Assembly: GCA_004551945.1 (NCBI GenBank)
Contig: SFPN01000013.1
Location: 1-64,000, forward strand
Reading direction: 5' to 3'
DNA from: Clostridiales bacterium
Lineage (GTDB): Bacteria; Bacillota; Clostridia; Oscillospirales; Oscillospiraceae
Length of the DNA: 64,000 nt
The stretch's first letter is position 1, and each line of letters starts with the position of its first letter. Below the pieces are notes generated by a model that did not search any database, was not told the DNA's origin, and saw only the letters and a program-made list of their open reading frames with translations. The translations under genes and the position numbers were made by a program. Positions 52,789 through 62,951 of this stretch are shown here, one piece after another.

Positions 52789-52834
52789 ATCCTATTATCA
52801 CATGACCGCCCCGCGCGGAAAAGGAAGTGAAGCA

Positions 52835-55489
52835 ATGAAGCTGCTGGTGATCGACGGCAACTCCATCGTCAACCGGGCCTTTTTTGGGATGCATCCCCTC
52901 ACCAACAAGGAGGGCTTTCCCACCCATGCCATTTTTGGCTTTCTCAACATCCTCCGGCGGATGGAGGAGGAGGTGGACCCCGACGGCCTGTGCGTGACCT
53001 TTGACCGGAAGGAGCCCACCTTCCGCCACCTGGCCTACGAGGGCTACAAGGCCCAGCGGAAGGGGATGCCCGAGGAGCTGGCGGTGCAGCTGCCGGTGCT
53101 CAAGCAGGTGCTGGACGCCATGAACATCCCCCGGTATGAGCTGGCCGGGTGGGAGGCCGATGACCTGATCGGCACCATTTCCCGGGCCTGCGAGGCCGCC
53201 GGGTGGGACTGCCGGGTGGCCACCGGGGACAAGGACTCCCTCCAGCTGGTCACCGACCGCACCTATGTGGAGCTGGTCACCAGCCGCATGGGCAAAACCA
53301 CCACCAAGGAGATGGACCCCGGGGCCTTCCGGGAGGTCTACGGCTTCGAGCCGCCCCAGATGGTGGATTTAAAGGCTCTCATGGGGGATTCCTCCGACAA
53401 CATCCCCGGGGTACCTGGGGTGGGGGAGAAAACCGCCATGACCCTCCTCCACGAAAATGGCACCCTGGAGACGATCTACGCCCGCCTGGACGACGGCACC
53501 CTGAACGCCAAGCCCGGGGTGAAGAAAAAGCTCACTGAGGGCCGGGAGAGCGCCTTCCAGTCCTTCGACCTGTGCACCATCCGCTGCAACGCCCCTATGG
53601 ACTTTACCCCCGAGGAAACCCTGAAAAAGCCGGTGAACGCCGTCCTGCTCCGGGAGATTTTTCAGCAGCTGGACTTCCAGAAACTCATCGCCCAGATGGG
53701 CCTGGACGGGGCGGAGAGCCCCCAGACCGGCAGCGCCCATTATGAGGGGACCTGCGCCTCCGAGGTGGTTACCGACACCGTCCGGGCCAAGGAACTGCTG
53801 GACCTGTGGCAGGGGCAGACGGTGGCCCTGCTGGCCCTGCCCGACCTGTCCGGCCTGGCAGTCTGCTGGGGGGAGAAGGGAGAAAACGCCGCCCTGGCGT
53901 TTGAACAGGACCTGCCGGACTACGACTCTTTCCTGGGGGATCTGCTGTCCCCCGGCATCCAGAAGCTGGGCTATAACATCAAGGACGTGATGAGCCAGGC
54001 CCTGGGCCGGGGCATCCAGGCGGAGGGGTTGGTCTTCGACGCGGCCATCGCGGCCTACCTCCTCTCACCCACCGACGGCAGCTACGACCTGGACAAGGTG
54101 GGAGCCAAATATTTTGACGGGGAATTTCCCCCGGTGAAGGACTACCTGGGCACCAAGGCCTGGAAGGACCAGGAGAGCACCGCCCAGGCCCAAAGGGCCA
54201 TGGCCAGCCACGCCGGTCTCATCCTGGCCCTGTACGACGTGCTCCCCCCCAAGCTGGAGGAGCTGGGCCTGGACCGGGTGTACAAGGAAATTGAGCTGCC
54301 CCTCTGCCCGGTGCTGGCGGAGATGGAGCAGGCGGGAATGCTGGTGGACGACCAGGCCCTGGAGCAATTCGGCCAGGTGTTAAAAACCGGCATCGCCCAG
54401 CTGCAAACGGAGATTTTCCAGTTGGCCGGAGAGACGTTTAACTTAAACTCCACCCAGCAGCTGGGGAACATTCTCTTTGAGAAGATGGGCCTGCCCCCGG
54501 TGAAAAAGACCAAGACGGGCTATTCCACCAGCGCTGAGGTGCTGGAAAAGCTGCGGCCCGCCCATCCCATCATCGACAAGATTCTGGACTACCGCCAGCT
54601 GACCAAGCTGAACTCCACCTATGTGGAGGGCCTCTCCAAGGTCATCGGCCCCGACGGGCGCATCCACACCTGTTTCCAGAATACGGTCACCGCCACCGGC
54701 CGCCTGTCCTCCACGGAGCCCAACCTGCAGAATATCCCTGTGCGCACGGAGCTGGGAGCCCAGATCCGCACCATGTTCGTGGCCCCTCCCGGCTGGGTGC
54801 TGGTGGACGCGGACTACTCCCAGATTGAGTTGCGCCTGCTGGCCCACATGGCCGGGGACCAGCGGATGATTGACAGCTTCCTGTCCGGGGAGGATATCCA
54901 TGCCCGCACCGCCTCCCAGGTGTTCGGGGTGCCCGTGGACCAGGTGAGCCACGAGCTGCGCCGCCGGGCCAAGGCGGTGAACTTCGGCATTGTCTACGGC
55001 ATCTCCGGTTTCTCCCTGGCCCAGGACATCGGGGTCACCCGGAAGGAGGCGGGGGAGTACATGGACAAGTACCTGGAGACCTTCTCCGGGGTGCGGGCCT
55101 ATATGTACAACATCAAGGAGCAGGCCAAGCAGGACGGCTACGTGTCAACCCTCATGGGCCGCCGCCGCTGGCTGCCGGAGCTGAAATCCTCCAACTTCAA
55201 CCTGCGCTCCTTCGGGGAGCGGGTGGCGCTGAACATGCCCATCCAGGGAACCGCCGCGGACGTGATGAAGCTGGCCATGATCCGGGTGGACAAGCGGCTG
55301 AAGGCCGAGGGCCTGAAGGCCCGGCTCATTCTGCAAGTCCACGACGAACTGATTGTAGAGTGCCCTCAGGAGGAGCAGGAGCAGGTCAAGACCCTGCTCA
55401 CCCAGGAGATGGAGGCCGCCGGTCAGTTCTCCGTCCCCCTGATAGCGGATGCCGGCGCCGGCCGCAGTTGGGCCGAGGCCAAAGAGTGA
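52835..55489 (+). CDS. polA: DNA polymerase I
   Basis: 884 aa. 5'-3' exonuclease domain (1-290: LLVIDGNSIVNRAFFG, GWEADDLIGTIS, PGVPGVGEKTA), a 3'-5' exonuclease-like domain (about 320-490) in which the usual first DxE pair is not evident, so proofreading is probably lost, and the polymerase domain (about 500-884) with VDADYSQIELRLLAHM, RRAKAVNFGIVYGISGFSLA and QVHDELIVE. Fills gaps in replication and repair. The start at 52835 has AAAAGGAAGTG upstream; the longer frame has no site. First of a likely polA-rimI-GNAT-tsaD run. Confidence 0.96.
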   Translation: MKLLVIDGNSIVNRAFFGMHPLTNKEGFPTHAIFGFLNILRRMEEEVDPDGLCVTFDRKEPTFRHLAYEGYKAQRKGMPEELAVQLPVLKQVLDAMNIPRYELAGWEADDLIGTISRACEAAGWDCRVATGDKDSLQLVTDRTYVELVTSRMGKTTTKEMDPGAFREVYGFEPPQMVDLKALMGDSSDNIPGVPGVGEKTAMTLLHENGTLETIYARLDDGTLNAKPGVKKKLTEGRESAFQSFDLCTIRCNAPMDFTPEETLKKPVNAVLLREIFQQLDFQKLIAQMGLDGAESPQTGSAHYEGTCASEVVTDTVRAKELLDLWQGQTVALLALPDLSGLAVCWGEKGENAALAFEQDLPDYDSFLGDLLSPGIQKLGYNIKDVMSQALGRGIQAEGLVFDAAIAAYLLSPTDGSYDLDKVGAKYFDGEFPPVKDYLGTKAWKDQESTAQAQRAMASHAGLILALYDVLPPKLEELGLDRVYKEIELPLCPVLAEMEQAGMLVDDQALEQFGQVLKTGIAQLQTEIFQLAGETFNLNSTQQLGNILFEKMGLPPVKKTKTGYSTSAEVLEKLRPAHPIIDKILDYRQLTKLNSTYVEGLSKVIGPDGRIHTCFQNTVTATGRLSSTEPNLQNIPVRTELGAQIRTMFVAPPGWVLVDADYSQIELRLLAHMAGDQRMIDSFLSGEDIHARTASQVFGVPVDQVSHELRRRAKAVNFGIVYGISGFSLAQDIGVTRKEAGEYMDKYLETFSGVRAYMYNIKEQAKQDGYVSTLMGRRRWLPELKSSNFNLRSFGERVALNMPIQGTAADVMKLAMIRVDKRLKAEGLKARLILQVHDELIVECPQEEQEQVKTLLTQEMEAAGQFSVPLIADAGAGRSWAEAKE

Positions 55490-55537
55490 TAGCCGTGACG
55501 GAGAGGGCGAAGGCCCAAACCGGAAAGGAGAACCAAT

Positions 55538-55984
55538 ATGAACTATAAACTGGTCCCCATGGACCGCTCCCACCTGGCCGGGGTGGCGGAGCTGGAGCGC
55601 ATGTGCTTCTCTGCCCCCTGGAACGAGGCCATGCTGGAGGAGGAGCTGTACAACGACACTGCCTCCTTCATCGTGGCGGAGGGGGAGGACGGCCAGGTGC
55701 TGGGCTACGCCGGCCTGCACGTGATCCTGGACGAGGGCTATATCGACAACGTGGCCGTGCGCCCCACCTGCCGCCGCCAGGGCATTGCCGACCGGCTGCT
55801 GGACGTGTTCTGCCGGTTCGGCCAGGCTAACCTGGCCTTTCTCACCCTGGAGGTGCGCCCCTCCAACACCGCCGCCGTGGCCCTCTATGAAAAGCACGGC
55901 TTCCAGGAGGCCGGCCGGCGGAAGGATTACTACGAGGACCCCAGGGAGGACGCCCTCCTCCTCACCCGGGAGTTTCGCCCATGA
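55538..55984 (+). CDS. rimI: Ribosomal protein S18-alanine N-acetyltransferase
   Basis: 148-aa GNAT enzyme. Acetyl-CoA motif VRPTCRRQGIADRLLDVF, substrate-side MCFSAPWNEAML, and C-terminal LEVRPSNTAAVALYEKHGFQEAGRRKDYY, all typical of RimI. AAAGGAG before the ATG. Next to tsaD with only one gene between, a classic association. Overlaps the next gene (ATGA). Confidence 0.92.
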   Translation: MNYKLVPMDRSHLAGVAELERMCFSAPWNEAMLEEELYNDTASFIVAEGEDGQVLGYAGLHVILDEGYIDNVAVRPTCRRQGIADRLLDVFCRFGQANLAFLTLEVRPSNTAAVALYEKHGFQEAGRRKDYYEDPREDALLLTREFRP

Positions 55985-56628
55985 AGCTGCGGGAACTGGA
56001 TTTAACGGAGCTGCGGCGGCTCCATGAAACCGAGCTGCATGAGGCCTTTCCCCCGGAGGAATTAAAGCCCTGCGCCGCCATGGAAACCCTGGTCAAGGCG
56101 GGGGTCTACCACCCCATGGGCGCCTGGGAGGGGGAGACCCTGGTGGGCTATGCCATCCTGTGGGAGAGCCCCGGCAGCCGCTATGTGCTCATCGACTACC
56201 TGGGGGTCACCGCCAGCCGCCGGAACAGGGGTCTGGGCGGAAAAATCCTGGGCCTGCTCCGGGAGACCTTCCGGGACTGGGACGGCATTATCGTGGAGTC
56301 GGAAGCCCCCGACGGCGGGGAGCAGGACGCCCTGCGCCGGCGGCGGATGGACTTTTACCGCCGCAGCGGCTTTACGTTTCTGGACTACGACTGCATCCTC
56401 TTTGGGGTGCATTACGCTGTGTGCCTGTGCTCCCCCAACGGAAAAGGGACGGAGGCGGCGGTCATGGAGGCCCACAAGGCCCTGTACCGGAAGCAGTTCT
56501 CCTCCTGGGCCTATGACCGGTATGTCCAGATCCCCCGGGACCCGGACTGTCCCCTCCAGCCGCCGGAGTCCTGGGCGGAGCAGAAGAACCTTCCCGGGCT
56601 GGAAGAAGAAAGGATGAATGCGAAATGA
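55981..56628 (+). CDS. GNAT family N-acetyltransferase
   Basis: 215 aa. Acetyl-CoA motif VLIDYLGVTASRRNRGLGGKILGLL near residue 85, followed by IIVESEAPDGGEQDALRRRRMDFYRRSGF. The C-terminal 60 residues extend beyond the core fold. It is joined to rimI and tsaD by 4-bp overlaps on both sides, so it is co-translated with them. Substrate unknown. Confidence 0.85.
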   Translation: MKLRELDLTELRRLHETELHEAFPPEELKPCAAMETLVKAGVYHPMGAWEGETLVGYAILWESPGSRYVLIDYLGVTASRRNRGLGGKILGLLRETFRDWDGIIVESEAPDGGEQDALRRRRMDFYRRSGFTFLDYDCILFGVHYAVCLCSPNGKGTEAAVMEAHKALYRKQFSSWAYDRYVQIPRDPDCPLQPPESWAEQKNLPGLEEERMNAK

Positions 56629-57638
56629 TGATTCTCGCGGTAGAGTCCTCCTGCGACGAGACGGCGGTGGCCCTGGTCCGGGACGGACGGGAGGTGCTGG
56701 CCGACTGTATCGCCTCCTCGGTGGAGATGCACAAAATTTACGGCGGCGTGGTGCCGGAGATCGCCTCCCGGAAGCACATTGAGGTCATCGCCGGTCTGGC
56801 CGACGAGGCCCTGGCCCAGGCAAACCTCACCCGGAAGGACATTGACGCCGTGGCGGTGACCTACGCCCCCGGCCTCATCGGCGCGGTGCTGGTGGGGGTG
56901 AATTTTGCCAAGTCTGTGGCCTACGCCCTGGGGGTACCCCTGATCCCCGTTCACCACGTCCGGGGTCACATCGCCGCCAACTACATCGCTCACCCGGACC
57001 TGGAGCCCCCCTTCGTCTGCCTGTGCGTCTCCGGGGGCACCTCCCTGATCGTGGACGTGAAGGGGTACACGGAGATGGAAATTCTGGGAGCCACCCGGGA
57101 CGACGCGGCAGGGGAGTGCTTTGACAAGATCGCCCGGGTCATGGGCCTGGGCTACCCCGGCGGCGGTCCCCTGGACCGGGCCGCCCAGGGGGGAGACGAC
57201 AAAGCCTTCGTCCTCCCCAGGGTCCACATCCAGGACGCCCCCCTGGACATGTCCTTCTCGGGGCTGAAAACCGCCATGCTGAACCTGATCCACAACGCCC
57301 AGCAGAAGGGGGAGGAGCTGCCCCTGGCGGACCTGGCCGCCTCCTTCTCCGCCGCCGTCAGCGACGAGCTGGTGCCCCGGACCATGACCGCCGCCCGGAC
57401 CCTGGGCTACGGCAAGGTGGCGGTGGTGGGGGGCGTGGCTGCCAACTCCCGCATCCGCCGGGACCTGGAGACCGCCTGCCGGAAAGCCGGTTGCACCCTC
57501 TACCTGCCTCCCCTGAAGCTGTGCGGGGACAACGGAGCCATGATCGGCAGCCAGGGCTACTACGAGTACCTGGCGGGCACCCGGGCAGGCACCGACCTGA
57601 ACGCCTACGCCAACCGGGACATTTCTCTGCCCTACTGA
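56625..57638 (+). CDS. tsaD: tRNA threonylcarbamoyladenosine synthase subunit TsaD
   Basis: 337 aa. Transfers threonylcarbamoyl to A37 of tRNA with TsaB and TsaE. Seen: ILAVESSCDETAVALV, VVPEIASRKHIE, metal-binding HHVRGHIAANYI, SGGTSLIV, DAAGECFDKIARVMGLGYPGGGPLD, VGGVAANSRIR. The product is the substrate of MtaB, encoded 43 kb earlier. TsaB and TsaE are not in view. Confidence 0.96.
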   Translation: MMILAVESSCDETAVALVRDGREVLADCIASSVEMHKIYGGVVPEIASRKHIEVIAGLADEALAQANLTRKDIDAVAVTYAPGLIGAVLVGVNFAKSVAYALGVPLIPVHHVRGHIAANYIAHPDLEPPFVCLCVSGGTSLIVDVKGYTEMEILGATRDDAAGECFDKIARVMGLGYPGGGPLDRAAQGGDDKAFVLPRVHIQDAPLDMSFSGLKTAMLNLIHNAQQKGEELPLADLAASFSAAVSDELVPRTMTAARTLGYGKVAVVGGVAANSRIRRDLETACRKAGCTLYLPPLKLCGDNGAMIGSQGYYEYLAGTRAGTDLNAYANRDISLPY

Positions 57639-57646
57639 ACGCACAG

Positions 57647-57699
57647 TTGTGCACATGTTGGGGACAGCGTGTGGAAAAGTCGGTGGAAAATGTGAATAA
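57647..57699. other. Cluster of DnaA-box-like sequences
   Basis: TGTGAATAA (57691-57699) matches TGTGNATAA in full; TGTGGAAAA (57670-57678), GGTGGAAAA (57682-57690) and TTGTGCACA (57647-57655) have one or two mismatches. The spacing and the AT-richer flank recall Firmicutes DnaA-binding regions. No dnaA or dnaN gene is in the window. Confidence 0.4.
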
Positions 57700-57735
57700 C
57701 TCTTTGTAGAATTTTCGGGGAATCCCAAAGGTTTT

Positions 57736-57772
57736 CGGGGAGAAAGCATTGAAACAAGATGCTTTCTCCCCG
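57736..57772. terminator. Terminator after tsaD
   Basis: 14-bp perfect stem CGGGGAGAAAGCAT and complement with a 9-nt loop; no long T tract follows. Confidence 0.65.
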
Positions 57773-57799
57773 ATATACCCGATGTATAGCAAAATCCAG

Positions 57800-57828
57800 T
57801 TGACGGACTCGCCGTTTCATGGTAAAAT
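57800..57828 (+). promoter_or_regulatory. Promoter of the tRNA-Thr region
   Basis: TTGACG, 17 nt, TAAAAT; transcription would start just before the disrupted tRNA copy at 57843 and run into tRNA-Thr. Confidence 0.75.
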
Positions 57829-57842
57829 AACTTGGCTGGTTT

Positions 57843-57956
57843 GCTGGTGTAGCTCAGTTGGTACGCCCTCCGCAGAGGGTGTGCAAAGGGCAACCGCGCA
57901 AGCGGCACTTAGCCCTTTGCAGAGCATCTTACCGTTGGATAGACGTAATACGATAA
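57843..57956 (+). pseudogene. tRNA-Thr-like copy interrupted in the D-loop
   Basis: Bases 57843-57863 repeat exactly the first 21 nt of the intact tRNA-Thr at 57957. A 58-nt segment (57864-57921) then follows, after which GAGCATCT resumes the tRNA at the 3' strand of the D-stem. After that the anticodon arm is degenerate and no T-arm or acceptor 3' strand exists. The insert folds on its own: CCCTC/GAGGG, then TGCAAAGGGC (57882-57891) paired with GCCCTTTGCA (57912-57921), enclosing CCGC/GCGG. It is in the same transcript as the true tRNA. Confidence 0.75.
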
Positions 57957-58032
57957 GCTGGTGTAGCTCAGTTGGTAGAGCATCTCACTCGTAATGAGAA
58001 GGTCGCGTGTTCGAGTCACGTCACCAGCTCCA
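57957..58032 (+). tRNA. tRNA-Thr (anticodon CGT)
   Basis: 76 nt with encoded CCA. Acceptor GCTGGTG/CACCAGC; D-arm GCTC/GAGC; anticodon stem TCTCA/TGAGA around CTCGTAA, anticodon CGT reading ACG; T-arm CGTGTTCGAGTCACG. A terminator follows. Confidence 0.96.
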
Positions 58033-58037
58033 CGAAG

Positions 58038-58069
58038 AAGGACACGACGTTGGGTCGTGTCCTTTTTTG
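58038..58069 (+). terminator. Terminator after tRNA-Thr
   Basis: AAGGACACGAC-N5-GTCGTGTCCTT then TTTT. Confidence 0.92.
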
Positions 58070-58093
58070 CATCCCTGCTTTCTCAAAAAGTCC

Positions 58094-58124
58094 TTGACTT
58101 AAAGTCAGCTTCAACTTATAGAAT
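58094..58124 (+). promoter_or_regulatory. MerR-type promoter with 19-nt spacer
   Basis: TTGACT and TAGAAT are 19 nt apart, the stretched spacing typical of MerR-activated promoters; the spacer holds the imperfect repeat TTAAAG-TCAG-CTTCAA. A 17-nt alternative (TATAGA) also exists. No merR gene is nearby. Confidence 0.5.
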
Positions 58125-58181
58125 AGGCCTGAACGAAACCAGTGTACCGGAACCAAAGAAGAAAATCAATGAGGTGAGCCT

Positions 58182-58406
58182 ATAAACTATATTACTTTAA
58201 ACAACGGCGTCCAGATGCCCAAGCTAGGGTATGGGGTGTACCAGGTGACCCGGGAGGAATGCGAGCGCTGCGTCACCGCCGCCCTGGACAAGAAGCAGAG
58301 CGCCTTCTTCTCCCACACAGACCCGGCCATGGTGGAGTGGTTTGTGCAGATGCTGGAGGGGCGCAAACAGCAGAAGGACAGCACCAAGGAAACAAAAAAT
58401 TGGTAA
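58182..58406 (+). pseudogene. Aldo/keto reductase with large internal deletion
   Basis: The frame encodes only the two ends of an AKR of about 280 aa. N-terminal NYITLNNGVQMPKLGYGVYQVTREECERCVTAALD is joined to C-terminal KKQSAFFSHTDPAMVEWFVQMLEGRKQQ. The catalytic Asp/Tyr/Lys/His region and the barrel are missing. The join is in frame at Ala-Ala-Leu-Asp, which suits recombination between similar short sequences. GAGGTG precedes an ATA codon at 58182 where family members have ATG; the first ATG is ten codons later. No enzyme activity is expected. Confidence 0.8.
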
Positions 58407-58417
58407 GGAGAAAAAAC

Positions 58418-58954
58418 ATGAGCAAGAACGTATTGATTTTGTCCGGAAGTCCCCGGAAAAACGGCAACTCCGACACCCTCTGTGACCAGTTCATGAAGGG
58501 CGCTCAGGAGGCCGGCCACCAAGTGGAGAAAATCCGGGTGGCGGAGAAGAAGATCGGCTTCTGCCGCGGCTGTTACGCCTGCCGGGACACGGGCAAATGC
58601 GCCATCCGGGACGACATGGAGGGCGTGCTGCAAAAGATCATCGACGCGGACGTGCTGGTTCTGGCAAGCCCCGTGTACTTTTACTCCATTGACGCCCAGC
58701 TGAAAGCCCTGATCGACCGCACCGTGGCCCGCTGGCAGGAGGTGAAGGACAAGGAGTTTTACTACATCATGACCGCCGCCGACGGCGAGCGGGCCTCCAT
58801 GGACACCACCCTGGCCTGCTTCCGGGGCTATGCCGACTGTGTGGAGGGCGCAAAGGAAATGGGGGTTATCTGCGGCACCGGCGTGTACGAAAAAGGCGAG
58901 GTCCAGGCCACCCCGGCCATGACCGAGGCCTATGAGATGGGAAAATCGGTATAA
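58418..58954 (+). CDS. Flavodoxin-like NAD(P)H-dependent FMN reductase
   Basis: 178 aa. FMN phosphate loop LILSGSPRKNGNSDTLCDQF at the N-terminus, cysteine pair in FCRGCYACRDTGKCAIRDDM, and LVLASPVYFYSIDAQLKALIDR. This is the iron-sulfur flavoprotein/NADPH-dependent FMN reductase group common in anaerobes. AAGGAG before the ATG at 58418. It shares the MerR-type promoter with the deleted aldo-keto reductase, a pairing typical of aldehyde or electrophile stress operons. Confidence 0.9.
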   Translation: MSKNVLILSGSPRKNGNSDTLCDQFMKGAQEAGHQVEKIRVAEKKIGFCRGCYACRDTGKCAIRDDMEGVLQKIIDADVLVLASPVYFYSIDAQLKALIDRTVARWQEVKDKEFYYIMTAADGERASMDTTLACFRGYADCVEGAKEMGVICGTGVYEKGEVQATPAMTEAYEMGKSV

Positions 58955-58967
58955 TGGAGTAAGATAG

Positions 58968-58999
58968 AAAAAACGACCGCTGAAAGGCGGTCGTTTTTT
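58968..58999. terminator. Bidirectional terminator
   Basis: AAAAAACGACCGC-N6-GCGGTCGTTTTTT between the flavodoxin gene and ppdK, which converge. Confidence 0.93.
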
Positions 59000-59019
59000 C
59001 TGTGCGGAATGTTTTTGTT

Positions 59020-61650
<2,631 letters not shown>

Positions 61651-61758
61651 AAAAACACATCCTTTTGGCGGCGCACACGGGGCCGGACCATCCTTCCATC
61701 GGTCCTGTTCCCCACCCGCGGCCAGCAAGATTTGATTCCCGGCTCTTTTTCTGGGTTT

Positions 61759-61786
61759 ATTATACTATTTGTGCAAATAAACGCAA
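61759..61786 (-). promoter_or_regulatory. Promoter of ppdK
   Basis: Minus strand TTGCGT, 16 nt, TATAAT, with a leader of about 100 nt. Confidence 0.6.
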
Positions 61787-61854
61787 GGGGTTGGAGTGAA
61801 AAAGTAAAAGTTTATGAAAATTGCTAAAAGAACATGGGAGTTCCAGGGGAAGCA

Positions 61855-61886
61855 AAAAAATCCTCCCTTAAAAAAGGGAGGATTTT
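61855..61886 (-). terminator. Terminator of the 3-hydroxyacyl-CoA dehydrogenase gene
   Basis: AAAATCCTCCCTT and AAGGGAGGATTTT with a short A-rich loop; T7 on the minus strand. Confidence 0.93.
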
Positions 61887-61897
61887 GCAGGAGAAAT

Positions 61898-62836
61898 TCA
61901 TTCGTCTTTCAGAAGGTCCCACTGCTTCTGGAACAGGTCGTTGCGCCAGCGGAGCTTGGCTTCCCCCTGGCCGGGCTGGTAGTCGTAGAAGCCCGCGCCG
62001 GTCTTGACCCCGAAGCGGCCCTGGTCGGCCAGCTGGTTGAGCAGGGGGCTGACGGTTTCGGCCCCCAGGTCCTGGAAGAGGTAGTTGCTCACCGAGCGGA
62101 AAATGTCCAGCCCGCCCAGGTCCACGGTTTCCAGGGGGCCCAGGATGGAGTAGCGGAAGCCGGGGCCGTACTTCATGGCCGCGTCAATTTCCTCCGGCCC
62201 GGCGGCTCCCAGCTCCAGGATGTGCAGGGCCTCCCGGAGCACCGCGTATTGCAGCCGGTTGCCGATGATGCCCAGAATGTCCTTCTTCACAATCACCGGC
62301 TTTTTCCCTAGCTCCACCGCCAGGTCATAGACCAGCTGGGCGGCCTTCTGGCCGGTCTCGTCCCCTTTGGTGATCTCCACCAGGGGGATCAGGTCCGGGG
62401 GATTCCACCAGTGCATCCCGCAGAACCGGGCGGGGCTGGTCACCGCCTGGGCAATGTCCGTCACCCGCAGGCCGGAGGTGTTGGTGGTCAGCACCGTCTC
62501 CGGGGACACCCGCTGGCACACCTGGCGGAAGAAGTCCTGCTTCACCGCCAGGTCCTCGGCGATGTTCTCCACCACGAAGTCCGCCGTGTCGTATACGGCA
62601 AAGTCCGTGGTGTATTGGATGCGTCCGGCGATGGCGTCCGGGTTTTCGGTCAGGCGGCCCTGGTCCGCCAGCACCGCAAGGTCGGCCTGGATGCGGTCCT
62701 TGGCCTTGCCCAGGGAGACCTGCCGCCGGTTCCAGAGAGTGACGGTGCGGCCGCTCTGGGCAAAGATCCGGGCCAGAGTGACCCCCATGGTCCCCGCCCC
62801 GGCCACCACCGGGCGGCGAATATCTGTGTGCTGCAT
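61898..62836 (-). CDS. 3-hydroxyacyl-CoA dehydrogenase (3-hydroxybutyryl-CoA dehydrogenase-like)
   Basis: 312 aa. NAD-binding Rossmann motif VVAGAGTMGVTLARIFAQSG, then the family string VVENIAEDLAVKQDFF, TNTSGLRVTDIAQAV and HWWNPPDLIPLVEITKG around the catalytic His. C-terminal dimer domain with GIIGNRLQYAVLREALHILE and FGVKTGAGFYDY. HWWNPP replaces the usual HFFNP, as in a subgroup acting on other 3-hydroxy acids, so the substrate is uncertain. The ATG at 62836 follows AGGAGGT. Flanked by terminators, so a single gene. Confidence 0.88.
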   Translation of the reverse strand: MQHTDIRRPVVAGAGTMGVTLARIFAQSGRTVTLWNRRQVSLGKAKDRIQADLAVLADQGRLTENPDAIAGRIQYTTDFAVYDTADFVVENIAEDLAVKQDFFRQVCQRVSPETVLTTNTSGLRVTDIAQAVTSPARFCGMHWWNPPDLIPLVEITKGDETGQKAAQLVYDLAVELGKKPVIVKKDILGIIGNRLQYAVLREALHILELGAAGPEEIDAAMKYGPGFRYSILGPLETVDLGGLDIFRSVSNYLFQDLGAETVSPLLNQLADQGRFGVKTGAGFYDYQPGQGEAKLRWRNDLFQKQWDLLKDE

Positions 62837-62911
62837 GGCGCTTACCTCCTGTTTTTTTCGTGCTATTATAGCAAGGGCCAGTAGAAAACGCAAGGGGAGC
62901 GGGAGGGAAAC

Positions 62912-62943
62912 AAAAAGAGACGCCTGCAGGCGTCTCTTTTTTT
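62912..62943. terminator. Bidirectional terminator
   Basis: AAAAAGAGACGCCTGCAGGC followed by GTCTCTTTTTTT; an almost perfect palindrome after the icd gene. Confidence 0.93.
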
Positions 62944-62951
62944 GCGTTTCG

